64,000 bases of DNA from Uranotaenia lowii (GCF_029784155.1 NC_073693.1:281745456-281809455); one strand, 5' to 3'. Positions 13,243 through 25,985 are shown, counted from the stretch's first letter. The notes: generated from the sequence alone by a model not told the origin. Program-made: numbers and translations.

Positions 13243-13972
13243 GAAGAATTCAGATTATGATTTATCACCGCTAAATCGAACGAGCCGCAAAGCATGCATC
13301 TGGTATCATTCTACAATTTTTAGTGCCGTGACAAAAAGCTTGACACCGACGACATTGCGCAATATTTTGAATAAAATTGGCAGAAACTTTTCTAAACGGT
13401 TCAAATTTGACTCAATAATGGAACAAAAGGCGAGCCATTCCAAGAATTTGCAAATCATTAACCTGATCCTTTTTAAAATGGATCAAATAAAGCTCAGGAG
13501 CAAAATCAACACTATTGGTATTATTTGTGTTGGTTCTTTTCTTCATTTGAATTACTTGAATCGGAGAAAAATCTAACAAAGAATTTAATTCGGTTGTGAT
13601 TTTATCCGGTGTGTGGTCGCCGGTGACACCACGAAGTACAACTTAAAAAGGACGATCACTTTTAGTGTCGTATGTTAAAAATTGGTGTTTTTTATTATTC
13701 AAATAATATAAAATTTTTTGAAAATCATTAAAAGATTCCGCCAAAATACGAGCAGTTCCTCTTCGACCGATCTGAAAAGAAATCCTTGTCGGAAGCGACG
13801 GTTTCTTTCCGAAAGGCATTAAAGTCAGAAATCGCGGCCGTGATTGGTGGAACCTTTTCATTTTGATGAGTATTAGAAGAAGGAGGTTTCTTATTATTCT
13901 TATTAGAAATAAATATGAATATTTCCTTATCACCGACGGTATAAAGGACATCGAATGAATTGGAAATTTCAA
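13243..13972 (-). pseudogene. Broken gag (ORF1) of a Jockey-type non-LTR retrotransposon
   Basis: Read from 13972 downward in one frame, the conceptual protein contains GRRGTARILAESF, then TYDTKSDRPF, VVLRGVTGDHTPD and YLIHFKKDQVN. It ends in a CCHC zinc knuckle (Cys-X2-Cys-X4-His-X4-Cys, around 13300-13340 on the + axis). This order is characteristic of insect Jockey-clade ORF1 proteins, which bind the element's RNA. Two in-frame stop codons break it, one directly after RPF (about 13640) and one after LLFHY (about 13415). The start is not defined; the methionine at 13972 is only the first in the frame. No endonuclease or reverse transcriptase was seen next to it, so this is a dead fragment. 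Family placement is from memory of the motifs. Confidence 0.65.
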
Positions 13973-14349
13973 CTTAAATCTGAATTTTTCTTCCAGCTAT
14001 TGCACCGAATGATAACTTCCCCATGCTGTGGAAAGAAAATAGAAATTGATGAATAAAAAAAAATGAAAATATTTTTAGCACTGAATAGTGCTGATTTAAA
14101 AATAAATCTAAATCTGTTAATTATGTGAATTGAAAACATACAAAATCTAAGGACTTGTGCATCGCAAAATTCAGCGTACATTTTTCTATCTCTTAATCTT
14201 TCTTTGCTACAGCAATTTAACTACACTTTTTTGTTAGTGTCTAATCTTAAACGTCATCAGAGCATCAGAGCATGCAATGATAACATTCGTTTAAAGTTGC
14301 GTATTGGATGTGATGCGTTTTAAATGGCAAGTTAAAGGAAAGAAACAGA

Positions 14350-14512
14350 TATTGTTGCGAGAAAAACGCAAGTTTCGGTGGTGGAATAGAGTTATCTTTA
14401 TTCATGTTTCGTTAGTCTAGCCATTACATAACTGCACAATTTATTAGCGATTGCTATTGTCTCACTCCCTTCTTATCATCATCCCTAGACGGGAAAGTAC
14501 TTATTAATCAAT
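14350..14512 (+). repeat. Dispersed repeat, copy 1 (possible solo LTR fragment)
   Basis: Aligns by eye with 33703-33862 through 'agttatctttattcatgttt', 'cagtctag..attacataact.cacaatt.attagcgattg' and 'ttgtctcactc'. It starts TGTTG, as many copia-type LTRs do. No partner LTR or internal region is seen at either place, and the flanks differ. Confidence 0.55.
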
Positions 14513-14907
14513 GAGTAGTTTAATACTTTTACCCAGAATATCTGGCAACACTATTGTGTTACCACGAACCCAATTTGAGTAGTATCGCTTAACCGTGTGA
14601 TGATGTAAACAGGTACCGCGGTTATCATCATCACCTGTCATCAGCAATCATTGGTTCATTATTCTCGATTGCAAATTGGACATAGCAAGAAGAACCAAAA
14701 CAAACAAACTGCTCGTGACAGCAGAAGTTTACTTCTGTTACCGGATGCCAGAGGAATCGATAGAAAACCATAAGTTTCAACATAATTTAATATCGTTGGA
14801 TATGACGCAACCTCATTTTTGGGTGAAAAATTTTGCCATAAAATTTATTTTTCTAATTCGTAGTCAAAGCAAACCCTGCAAATGGGTTTGTAGTTCTCTT
14901 AGTAGTA

Positions 14908-16217
14908 AAGGGTGATACGGAAAAAAAATTGGTCAATATCAACTTGACGTATTTCTTTCAATTTTCCATTTAAAAAACCTGAACACCCCTCATTTTGAAG
15001 GTGTTTGTGTGTAGAATGTTGCTCCTATTTTAATTTTGGAATTCACTCTTCAGTTGTCAAAATGCCGTCCAAGGTAGGTAGGAAGAGCAGCGTATCAAAA
15101 TTTTGCTCGCGCATCGCGAAAATCCGAGCTACTCGCACGCAGAGCTGAAAAAATCGCTAATAGTTGCGAAATCAACCGTTACAAATGTAATTAAAGTGTT
15201 TGGGGAACGTTTGTTGACAGCCAGGAAGTCTGGATCGGGGGGAAATCGAAAACCGGAAGCCGCTGAGACGACAAAGAAAGTTGCCGGAAGCTTCAAGCAA
15301 AACCCTAACCTCTCTCTCCGAGATGCCGCAAATAAGCTGGGTGTATCATCTACAACTGTACATCGAGCTAAAAAAAAAACGAGCCGGACTATCGACTTAC
15401 AAGAAGGTAGTGACTCCAAATCGCGATGATAAACAAAATACGACGGCCAAAGCGCGATCCGCGAGGCTGTACACGACGATGCTGACGAAGTTTGACTGCG
15501 TGGTAATGGACGACGAAACCTACGTCAAAGCCGACTACAAGCAACTTCCGGGACAGGAGTTTTATACGGCAAAAGGAAAGGGAAAGGTAGCAGATATTTT
15601 CAAGCACTGTCAAACTGTCAAAGTTCGTGAAGAAATATCTGGTTTGGCAAGCCATCTGTACCTGTGGCTTGAAAAGCAGCATTTTCATAGCTTCCGGGAC
15701 TGTCAACCAAGAAATTTACGTGAAAGAGTGTTTGAATAAACGTCTGCTGCCTTTCCTGAAGAAACACGGTTGTTCCGTACTGTTTTGGCCGGATTTTGCA
15801 TCTTGCCATTACGGTAAAAAGGCCATGGAGTGGTACGCCGCCAACAACGTGCAGGTGGTTCCCAAGGACAAGAACCCTCCCACCACGCCAGAGCTCCACC
15901 CAATTGAGAAATACTGGGCTATTGTCAAGCGAAACCTAAAGAAGACCAAAAAAACTGCTAAGGACGAGCAGCAGTTCAAGGCAAACTGGCTTTCTGCGGC
16001 GAAGAAGCTGGACAAGGTGACTGTACAAAATCTGATGGCAGGAGTTAAGCGTAAGGCCCGGCAATTCGGATTTGGAAAAGCGGAAGCCATACCGAATACT
16101 TTTCCTGAATCTCATACTAATTAAGCTTGAAAAAGAAATTTAATTTCATTTTTTAAATAAACGATTTCACCGATTTACACGCGTTTTCCCTTGACCAAAT
16201 TTGACCGTATCACCCTT
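14908..16217 (+). mobile_element. DD37E mariner-type transposon, near full length, copy 1
   Basis: The ends are inverted repeats of about 27 bases starting AAGGGTGATACGG and ending CCGTATCACCCTT. They are flanked by TA at 14906-14907 and 16218-16219, the standard IS630-Tc1-mariner target duplication. The 1310-bp length is typical of a complete element. It encodes one transposase on the + strand, now frameshifted (see next entry). A second, truncated copy lies at 57019-57927 with the same end sequence. Confidence 0.92.
15062..16124 (+). pseudogene. DD37E-family transposase pseudogene (frameshifted)
   Basis: A cut-and-paste transposase of the IS630-Tc1-mariner superfamily. It starts at ATG 15062 (MPSK...), shifts frame by about 15080, and then runs through a paired helix-turn-helix DNA-binding region (LLAHRENPSYSHAELKKS to LSLRDAANKLGVSSTTVHRA). 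A second shift lies in an A-run at about 15370-15380 and a third near 15607, each a single-base change relative to the copy at 57 kb. The catalytic residues remain visible across the frames: Asp in VVMDDETY, Asp in LFWPDFASCHYG, and Glu in HPIEKYW. There are 37 residues between the second Asp and the Glu, which defines the DD37E group known from mosquitoes. The stop is at 16122-16124. As it stands no functional enzyme can be made. Confidence 0.88.
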
Positions 16218-16219
16218 TA

Positions 16220-17880
16220 ATCTCACGGACGATTGATTGAACAGCATTGACAGCCATTGTAAGGTGAGGTTTATAAAAATGGTTGGATTCACATCCAATC
16301 ACCACCAATTGGATCACCACCAATCCAATTCACGCACTGACTCATATCTGCAGACGATGCGTCAGTGCCCGAATTGGATTCTGAATATCATAAGGATCAT
16401 GCAGAAATTCAAAATTTAAACCTCTTGTTCAATGTACCTATCATATGAATATGTTTAGAAATCTGTCTGTTGTTGAAAAAACAGAAATTGGAGCCTCATG
16501 TCATGTGCGGCACAGTAAAAAAAGGGTTATATCAGAATTCGAGAGTACCATTAGCTATAGTGACAACTTAGCTATCGCTAGTGCAATATTTTACTTCGTA
16601 ACAGCTTCATCCCTGGACCAAATGCACGTCAACACTATTCCCCGTTCGAAGGCACATAGCCTGGCTGGCACACCTTCATCGTGGGGGTAGGTGGGATGCT
16701 GCCCGCTTTGTGGAAAAGAACCGATTCCCCAGGATAGGAAGCAAACCTGAACGACACGAGAAGCTGCCTGTCCGACTGGCAGAGGAAAGGGTTGCGGCTG
16801 CGAGAAATTAAAAAATCTACGCCAGGAAAAAATCGCATCGGCTATTTGGGAGGGTGTGCGTGTGGGTGGGTCGAGATGGGTGGGCGAATGCTGGTACAAC
16901 TGGTCCGGTGCTAGATGATGTCTGCTTGGGAAAAAAGTATAAAAAATCGAGACTTGGAGCCGTTGGTCCGTTCAAGTCGAAACTCAGATGCAGATGATAC
17001 CTACTGTGGGTTTCCCTTTATGTCGTCGTTTGCTGCCGGTTGGGTGGTGGAAAAGTGGAAGGAGATGTTAGAGGAAAAAAATAGTAGCGGGTTTTGTTGG
17101 TGTCTCTCTCTTTCGCACAGTTTGGATTTTTTTTCAGCTCGTGAAAGCCCCCGCGGGTGGTGGGTGGTAGGACGAGAGCCCGGTGTATCACATAAACTCG
17201 TGTTTCTACACGCTCTCTAGTCGTGACCGTTGATGTTGTTGTTGAGTGGCGGCAACTGGGGGAGAGTTGAAATTTGGATTCGCGCACTCCATGGGCTTTG
17301 GAAGTTCCGTGGCAGGAGGTTGGAGGGGACATTTTTAGACAGCATCGTTTTTTTTTTACATTCACTCATTTCGTGTTAGGGCCTGGTACATTTTTTGGTT
17401 TCATGGCAAGGTGGAGTGTGAGGGATCTGCTTTTTTCGTCCTGCTCTCGAAACGTCGGAGCTTGTTGGTCGGCAAGGGAAAAAATGCACACCGATTTTTT
17501 TCCCTCCCCCTGGCACGGGCCTTTTTTCCTCTGCTGCCACCAAACGGGGCGGTCGGCTCTCCTTGGAAGGACATTCCCGTGCGGAAAAATAGGGAAGCTT
17601 GTAGAACTCGCCTAGTCACACCGATTCAAACACTCAATTTTTCGCACAAAAAATCAGTCGAGTTTTTACATTCTAATGAGTAACAACACATAAAATTTTA
17701 CGCGCGCGGTAGACTTTCATCGGGGCCCTGGCCAGACTCTGGAGGATTTTTCTGGCTCTACAGAGGAATATTTTGCGCCAGTGAAGTAAAAAGTGTGATT
17801 GGCGCGCGCCAATTCTTCTTCCTATACCCAAAGCGCGAAACCGCGACTCGATTTCCAGGCCGCGACCTAGAAGGGGGCCA
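16220..17880. other. Unique sequence, less AT-rich from about 16640, no supported gene
   Basis: The stretch from about 16640 to 17600 is rich in CT/GT tracts and 'gtgggtgggtcg' motifs, with many overlapping short open frames on both strands. None shows domain-like content. Together with the following leader-like block it may be promoter-proximal regulatory DNA of the zinc-finger gene; this is inference from position and composition only. Confidence 0.35.
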
Positions 17881-17884
17881 ACAC

Positions 17885-19065
17885 GCCAGTCAGTCAGTTG
17901 CCGTACGAATTGGACTGGATCTATGTCCAGGCGGCTGCTGCCGAGAGAGATTAATTGACCGTTTTTCATCGGTCAAGATTTTTTCCCCAAAACAACCGCA
18001 CTTGCCGTCATCCGGAACGCCGCGAAAAACGCGTCGTGACGCCAAGTGGCAATCGAATTCAAGTTGAAAAGACAGTTGTCGCAAAAAAGAGGAAAACGAG
18101 TCGGATTCCAAATCGGACGGCAGCTCGCCGTACTTTTTTCCTCGTTTGCCGCTATATTCCAAATCCGGCGGCCATTCGGTGAAGTTTTTTGTCCAGGAAA
18201 AATCGCAGTGGAATTTAGGTTAGCTGGTTTGTGCCACATATTTTTGCCCGCGCCCGGAAGTTTTTGTCTCGATTCTCGAAAACCCGGCAGTGTGTTGATT
18301 CCATGATTGAGTTAGATCTATTGTAGGCTCCCCGATTTTTTCTATGCTCCACTCTTTTCTAAACTCTCTAAATAAAAACCCAATCGTTCCATGACCGTGA
18401 AACATAGAAAAAAAACGGAACTCGAACCTGAACCACTTTTCCTAGCTTGACCGTTGAGTTTCCCCACACGTGTGCCAATCATATGTTTGTTTGTTGTGAT
18501 TTTCGTTTTCTCAATTTCAACCCCTAACGTTTTACAAAAGAGAAAAACACATAAACTCACTCAGCTGTGTTTTTCAACGGTAAAAAAACAAACCGGCGGC
18601 GGCATAAGTGAAAAACAAAGGAATGTGAAGCAGTGAAATACCCGGATATAGAAGACCGCAACCGGAAGAAAGTGTGAACAAAAATCGCAAACACAGAAGA
18701 AATAAAATCCTTGGAAAAGGAGGAGGCACACAGAAAAAAACACATCGATGAACTAGGATTTGAGGTCAGCGAAAAGCGGAAACGAACGAAGATCTGTATT
18801 CGGATCCACAAATCGCGCAGAGCGAATCACAACCAACAGCAGCTAGGAAATCTGTCCGCCGGAAGAATCTAGTGAAGCAGTGGAAATAACAAATTGAAGA
18901 AAAAAAATCTCGTGAAGTTCTCATGCAATTGATATAAAAAAACGTTTAGAAAAAAACCTCAGCTGAGTCCTAGGGATGAAAAATGCTATAAAGTGACCGA
19001 GACTGACGAAACTTTGTGGTGGGCTGTTATGTGATGCAAGCGAGAAATCTTCGCCGATGTTGGAC
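17885..19065 (+). promoter_or_regulatory. Possible promoter and 5' leader exon upstream of the zinc-finger gene
   Basis: A TCAGTCAGT repeat at 17890-17898 matches the insect initiator (TCAGT). The next ~1.1 kb looks like an insect 5' untranslated leader: many 'gtgaa', 'gaagaa' and 'acaaaaatcg' phrases, sparse ATG-led frames and little repeat content. AT-rich DNA resumes after about 19065, just before a hAT-like element. If it is a leader exon, it would splice across about 12 kb to the coding exon near 31.1 kb. No donor site could be chosen with confidence. It could also belong to an unrelated non-coding transcript. Confidence 0.3.
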
Positions 19066-19171
19066 ATTTAAAATGTTATTACTTTTTTTTTGTTGATTTT
19101 GAGGATTTTTTTGTCAATTTTTAATATCATGTATGATCATTTTGCATAACATTCAAACTATTACATGTATA

Positions 19172-21174
19172 CAGGGCCGTAGGAAGAACCGACTCATGGG
19201 GGGGGTTTTGATGACTGATTTTTACCTATGATTTTTTGCCCAACAATTCCTGAATACAAAAAAAATAAAAACAAATTATGGTTGTGACTTTATGATTATT
19301 TATTTTTGAGTACTTTGACATTAAAAGTTTTCGTATTAAACTGTAACTTTAGAAGATTGGTCTTAAACCTCAAATGTGATCTAAATTCGCTTTTCTCAAT
19401 GGTAAAATCTTTAAATTTGTTAAGGAGTCTGGTAGATAAAACTTAGTTGATTTGGGCATAAAATGAACTTTTTAAGGACAGTCTACCTTTTCTTAAAAAA
19501 ATACTTATTCTACACTGAAATCAAACCAGCCGAATCTTCCAAACTATTTTGCAAAATCAATTTTCTTTAACCTTTGATGAAAATAAATAAAAGTAATAGA
19601 TAAAAATCTTCAGATTTTCGGATCAAATTTCTTTAATGGAAACTTGAGCCAAATTAATGAAAAAAGTATGAAAATTGGCTTTAAAAAAACTGCAATTTTA
19701 ACACATTGCGTTTTTTTCGCTTCCCGTTACTCAAATATTTCTATTAGACTAGCAATTTGAATTTTGCTTATTGATTGGAAACTTTAAATGGCCAATGTTT
19801 ATTGTCCTTATTGTAATAATAATGTTTAACAATACACTGGAAAAATATAAAATTTCCTGCAGATTTAGTAAGTGAAGATGTTTCTTCAACAGTATTTTTA
19901 AAAGTATTTTTCAAAAATAATCAATTCCATAATGAAATTCATGTGTATGATTTAAAATAAAATAAATAAAATTTGAGGTTTTCGGATTTAACAATGAATT
20001 CTTATTCTACCTTTGATTTGAGATTTTCAATTCAATTGGGTCTACAAACTAATTTTGTTTAATAATTTAAAATCTGTAAATTGAAATGACAAGCAATCTT
20101 AACACATTAAGGACAGGAAAGAAATCTTTAATTGGAAACACCAAAATTTGGCATTCTATATCTCAGAGCCCACTGGAATAAATTTCACAAATTTAGGATT
20201 TTTTAGTTAAGGCAAATATTGTGTTACACTTTGTCGAATAAAGTTTAACACACAAATTCAGATCATTTGAATTATTTCTTCAATGTGTAGCACTCTGTTG
20301 GCGAGCAAAAAAACGAGATATCTCGTTTTTGGTCCGCAATGTATTAAGTTCATGATCTCTTAAATTCCTCAATAATTTATGTTGATTGTAAAATTTATAC
20401 ACAAGTTAAACCTTTTGCTGAATTTTGAATCTGCATTCTGAATTAGTATTCTCTTTTTGGGGCGACTGTTTAGTTTACTTTTAATGGGTTGATTCTCGGC
20501 TTTCAGTCTCTTGAGTCTCTTGAGACTGAAAGCCGAGAATCAACCCATTAAAACAATTAGTATTCTGAAACTGAATTCAAAAATTGCGCTTTGAATCTGT
20601 ATCCGAGTTTCCATTTACAAAGATCTGCATCTGACTTTTCAATTTTGGATTGTCATTTCGAAGCTTTGAATTTTTAAATTTTGTGTAAGAAGGTAAAGAA
20701 CTTCAAATTTGAATATAAAACAAAATTTCTCTTCTTTCATATTCGGAAAACTATTTTCAAAATATCAGCTTTTCGTTTCTAATTTCTAATGATTATCCGA
20801 ACTGAAAATCAAGAATCCTAAACTGTATAAAGAATCCAACCTACGAAAATAGGAATACAATTTCAGTTATAAGAATTATGGCATCAGAACCTCCGGAATG
20901 GATTTAATTTAATTCAGAATTTAATATTCAGGCCTGAATTTCGATGAACATGTGAGAAAATTTTGAAAAAGTAAAGCATAATTTTGGACTTGGGATGGAT
21001 TTTTGCATGAGTTTTTAGTCTAGATTGTTGCTCTTGATTAACCTTACTCTATTATCATAATTTGATTCTGAATTTGAAATTTTGAGTGTAGAGTAGTTTT
21101 GGATCCTCATGGGGGGGGGGAGTTTAACCCCCAAAAAACCCCCCCCCCCCCCCCCCCCCGTTCCTACGGCCATG
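19172..21174. mobile_element. hAT-like non-autonomous element with perfect 8-bp target duplication
   Basis: The ends are CAGGGCCGTAGGAA and TTCCTACGGCCATG, a 14-base inverted repeat with one mismatch, and the start fits the hAT YARNG pattern. The flanking octamer CATGTATA is identical at 19164-19171 and 21175-21182. Next to both ends are 'tcatggggggg' tracts, and the right end also carries a run of 21 C (21139-21159). The 2003-bp interior has no transposase frame. It contains a perfect 32-base hairpin (20479-20553). Confidence 0.88.
20479..20553. repeat. Perfect 32-base stem hairpin inside the hAT-like element
   Basis: The left arm 20479-20510 is the exact reverse complement of 20522-20553, with an 11-base loop (TTGAGTCTCTT). 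The arm begins TTTTAATGGGTTGATTCTCG. The lack of any mismatch stands out in an otherwise decayed element. Confidence 0.9.
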
Positions 21175-21183
21175 CATGTATAC

Positions 21184-22047
21184 TAGACCGCTGCAAAAAA
21201 TGACTTTTTGCTCCCATATGTTTTTTCGATGCCTTTTGGGTCACCAAGCATCAGTGTAAAATTTTAGATGATTTGGTTGATTCGTGAGTTAGCGCAACGC
21301 GATTCAATTTTGTATGGAAATTTGTATGGAAGAAGAAATTTTTGCACATTAAATCATCCAGAAAATTCAAAAAAGCTTGAAATGAAGTCGGTCTTTAATT
21401 TTTAGTTTTGACTATTCTTAAGCTTCATTTTTTGCTTACATGACAAGCAGCTAAGAATTTCATGAAAAGAGTTATAACCATTTCAAAATTAAAAATCTGA
21501 ATTCATTGAAAAGTATTAAAAAATGGCAGACTTTGCTTGCTAGAGCTGTTAATAATTGCATGAAATGTTTTTGCAAAAGGCTTATATGTCAATAAATTCT
21601 CTGGCAATGCAAAGCAGTTTTTTGAGATTTTTTATTTCCGTCATACTGTTATACAGCTTTCAAACAAGCAGTGAAAAACGATATAATTAAAAAAAATGAA
21701 TTTTGAAAACAAAAATTTTATAAAATATTGAATATCTTTCCTGGGGTACAATTTAGGTTTGTGCTTTGTTCACATGAAATGTACTGCAAGAATCAAGGAA
21801 CATTTTTCATCCAAAGTTTTATTTTTTGGAACTTTCAGAACATCTCTGGCGATTTTTGAATGAAAAATTTTGTTTTCCTATACAAATTTCCATACAAAAT
21901 TATAAATCGTTGCGCTAATTCAGGACTGGATGGATCGCTTACAAAAATTTTATTGCTATTTCTGGCAGCAAAAACAACCAAAAAAAGTTATGGGAGGTGT
22001 TAAAATTTAAGGATTTGAAATTTTCATACAAAGCTTGCAGCGGTCTA
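21184..22047. mobile_element. hAT-like MITE, TAGACCGCTGCAA ends, perfect 8-bp target duplication
   Basis: The ends TAGACCGCTGCAA and TTGCAGCGGTCTA are perfect 13-base inverted repeats. ATGTATAC is present on both sides (21176-21183 and 22048-22055). Subterminal 'tttgtatgg'/'ccatacaaa' motifs occur on both sides. The 864-bp element has no transposase frame. It begins one base after the right target duplication of the preceding hAT-like element, so the two insertions used overlapping target octamers. Confidence 0.88.
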
Positions 22048-22055
22048 ATGTATAC

Positions 22056-25000
22056 ATTCAGGCACTGGAGCTAATTTCGTTTCTGATGCGTTTCTCAGTT
22101 AAAAAAAATGAACCTTCATTCAAATTTTGAATTTGAGTTTAGCCTCAACATACTGTATTTAAAATGAAAAACCTATAACTGGTTTCAAAATGTTACTTTT
22201 TTTAAAAATGAGAACAGCAATTATTGAGTTTATGAAATGATAACATTTTAATTCAATTACACAACTGAACAGGTTTTAAGCCATTATGTTGAGTCTTATG
22301 AGAGTTATGGCCCATCAAAGTTGAACAAAAAAATTTGAAATTGTTGATTTATTCCGATATGATTTTGCAAATATCTTCCAGACATTGATCATTAGGTGCA
22401 GAAAGATGTTTTCGATTGATGGAGATTAAAACATTTGTAAGAATTTACAAATTTGAAAAAAAAAACAGCGATTTCCCAAAAACAACTTGAAATGAAAATA
22501 AATTTCATTTTTGCATTTTTTTTTTTGCATACTTTCTTCGATATCTCACACAGACATTAAAATATCGTAATAAAAATACCATCGGCTAAATTCTTTAAAT
22601 CTTATAAATATTTTTTTAAATACATAATTCAAACATTTTCATGCGTTCCAGATTTTGATTAGTGTTGTTTCAAAACAACTCTATGCATTGAAGGGTTAAT
22701 GAATACAAATTTTTCTACCACAACGAAAGAGATTTTAAAATTTATATATCAATTTTTTGGAAGATGAATTGAAAAAAAATGACACTGCAAACACGCTGTT
22801 GTAAAAGATAGATTAAACGTGTGACAGTTCTGAAAGAAATTTCAAGTTAAAGATTTAGAAACCGGATTTTGAAAACAATATGCCCTGAAAACTTCATCTG
22901 TTCGAAACCAAGTTTCAAATTTTCTTATAGCATCTCAAGGGGTAAGTAATCAAAAAAATAGATTTTTATTATCAGTTACACTCATTTAACTCCAATACCA
23001 CAATATGTTGTAAAAATTTGAAAAAAGTTATGCTTCGTTTTTGGTTAAAGATGGCTAACATATTAACATATTTTAAGTATTCACTTGCAATCTGAGCAAC
23101 ATGTTTTTACTTCAAAAATTAGTTCCACTATTATAATAAAATTTCAGTGATAAGTTATTTGAACGCTTACTGTTTGATTTTCGTTGTAATTGTTAAAATA
23201 TTTCAAATTCTGCTAGCTAAATCTCCAAAATAATAAGAAAAATTAAGCATTGCGCCAAGCAAGAAAGTAATTTATTTAATAAATTTTAAAGTTTACAAAT
23301 ATGTTTTGTTTCCTCAGATTTTCAGACAAGACAGTACTATTAATCTTTTCTTATCTAATTTCTTTTGAAATTCATTATGCGCTACTAGTGACAGTTTATT
23401 TTATAGGAGATAAGATAAAAAGTCAAACTTTTTAATTGCACAGCTACGTAAATCTCAGACTAAAAACTTTGTAGTTCGGAAGAAAAACGTGGCATAAGAT
23501 GTATTTTTTTTAATAATTCTTTTATAACAAAACTAACAATCACTCCAATTTGCTTTATAATTTCAATATGCTTGCTAGCTTTCAAATTTTCTGTGGTTAG
23601 GTTTCACCAGGTTTTGACATATGCCAAAATTAATGCTCGTAGTTTATCTTTTTTTTTATCAAAATTTAAAAATATTTGGTCAATTTAAAATTAATACAAC
23701 AAATACAAAGCAGTTCTTAGGGGCGGTTATGAGATATGATTTTTTTGTTATCCCTTTTCAGTTTAGTATTATTAAAGAGTTACCCTTATTATTTCAGCAA
23801 GATAAATACACTGCAACTGAACTATTGAAGATGTTGAGCTTGATGAATTTTTAAGATAACGGTTTAAAAATTCATCTTCAGCCATCGTTTAGAGCTCAAC
23901 GTGATCATATCAGATAAAATTAGGTAAATTTCAATAAAGATTTTTGATAATTAATTCTCATAAATTTCCTGAGTTAATGTAATTTGTAGAATGGTCTTCT
24001 TTACCCCGCAGACCCAATTGAAAATTCTATAAAATTTATAAAATTTATAAAAGTTAAGGAATTTTATAAATATGCAGCGTAAGAAGAAATAATTCGTTTG
24101 ATGCGAGGTATCATACGTTTATTATTTTTATTTGAATACTGAAAATTTACCGATATAGTTTAAAAAGAGTTCAATGTATATTTTTCCAATAACTGACAAC
24201 TTGCGCCGGAGGTCTAAAGATTTTTCCCAAAACTGCAAATTTGGTTCATTTTCACGACTTAACAAACCATGTTTTAATTCATTTCTTACATTTTTATTTA
24301 TCGAATTAGATTGGGCTAGTTTTTTTTTCAACTAAAATAAAACCATAATTCAAGGCGGCTTAACTCTGTTATTTTTCAACGGAAATCATCAAATAGCACA
24401 TCTAAACGCATTTAAATTTTATCAACTTTCCAAATAAAATATAAAAAAAATTAACATGAAAAATTGAAAATAAGCTTCAAGCGGTTTCTTACAGTACCGT
24501 TTGCATCACCGAATATTCTGCAAAAATACAATTAAATGGCCCAATTCATGATGCAACTTTCGCCCGAAGGCACCAAAGTGGGCCATCAATTCCTTTAAGA
24601 GTTATGAAAAAAATAGTGACATTAAATCTCGTTTTTGTATCGAAAACAAACAATTGTCGAACATCTGCACTCACATATGCAGGTAGCGCGCGTTTCTAAC
24701 AACATTGGAACAAAAATACTTATCAAAGCAAGTAAAAATACTATTTTTTGGTTAAGTGTTTGCATTAAACTGACTTTAAGTTTCATCCAATTTTGCAAAG
24801 GTCATGCTGCTTTATTTTATTTACAAAGAAATCCAACCAAATCTAACTCGAAAAGACAAAAATGTTAGTAATCTGAAAAATACATGTATTTTTAAGTCGT
24901 AAAAATAAATCAAATTTTCAATTTCGTGGAAGATCTGGAGACCCCCGGCACAAACCTGTCAGATAATAAAAAATCCCTTTCGTTCATAAATTCTTCCTCA

Positions 25001-25985
25001 AATAGGAGTTTCAATAGGACACCTAGGAATTTAAGGAGTATAGGTGCATAGGCTTAATCAGCTCCTTATCAAATTTGACTTGTATACCACACGTGAAAGA
25101 ACATGGAAATTGTTTTAGTTGATATTTGTCACAACACACAACACAATATTTGTCTATAATACTCAGCATGTAAAAAATCGTTAATTGAACCTTTTGTTGC
25201 AAAACATTTGATTTTCTTTCGATTTATGTAAAATCTCATTTCGTTTTGTATGAGCGAATCCACAAAACGTTTCAAGCGTATTTCAATACAGTAAATTATC
25301 TCATTACATAAAAAAAAACTTGCATGTGAATCAAGTTTGATCACAACACAACCACTTAAAATTTGTTTTAGTTCTGTCATATATTAAACAGAAATCGTAC
25401 AAGAGCCCCTTCATTTTTCTAAAAAAAAAAAAATGATCTTACAGAACAGCTACAAATTGTCTAACTATATCATGACTCGTCTTTTAATGTGATAAATCAT
25501 CTCATAATGTCAAAATGAGTTAAAGTTGCAAGTTAAATGCAATTCACTTTAAACCCTTTCGGATATTGTCATTTTTCAGAGTATTTTTGTATAGGAAATA
25601 TTCTGAGCTTTTCGAGGTAAGAGTTATATAAACCATCTCCGACCCCAAAAACTCTCCTATTAAAAATTTATATTGATCGGTCCAGTAATTTTCGAGTCTA
25701 ATATTTTAAAATAACAAAAGTTTTTCGATAGAATAAGTTCAGGTGTGTAAAAAGTTCAAGTAATCATCTACATGTCAAAACTTAAATGTACATCAATTTT
25801 TAATGAAAATTTTCACAAAATGGTTCGAGTTTTATCATATTTTTGTCTATTTTGTATGGGTGTCCGCCTTAAAAAAACGGTTGACGCTTAATAATATTTT
25901 AAACCATCTTATTAATATAAAAATTATATGAGAGCCAAATTTTATCAAAACAGTTTGAAAGTTGCTCGAGTTTTGTCAGGAATTA
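22056..25985. other. AT-rich stretch without a supported gene
   Basis: Nearly four kilobases of AT-rich sequence. The short frames on both strands are compositionally random and show no recognised motif. No inverted-repeat element or RNA gene was recognised. Confidence 0.55.

Noticed and set aside
16591..18306. Many 60-110-codon frames on both strands
   Set aside because: Same reason: GC-driven absence of stops, no consistent frame and no motif. More likely promoter/leader DNA.
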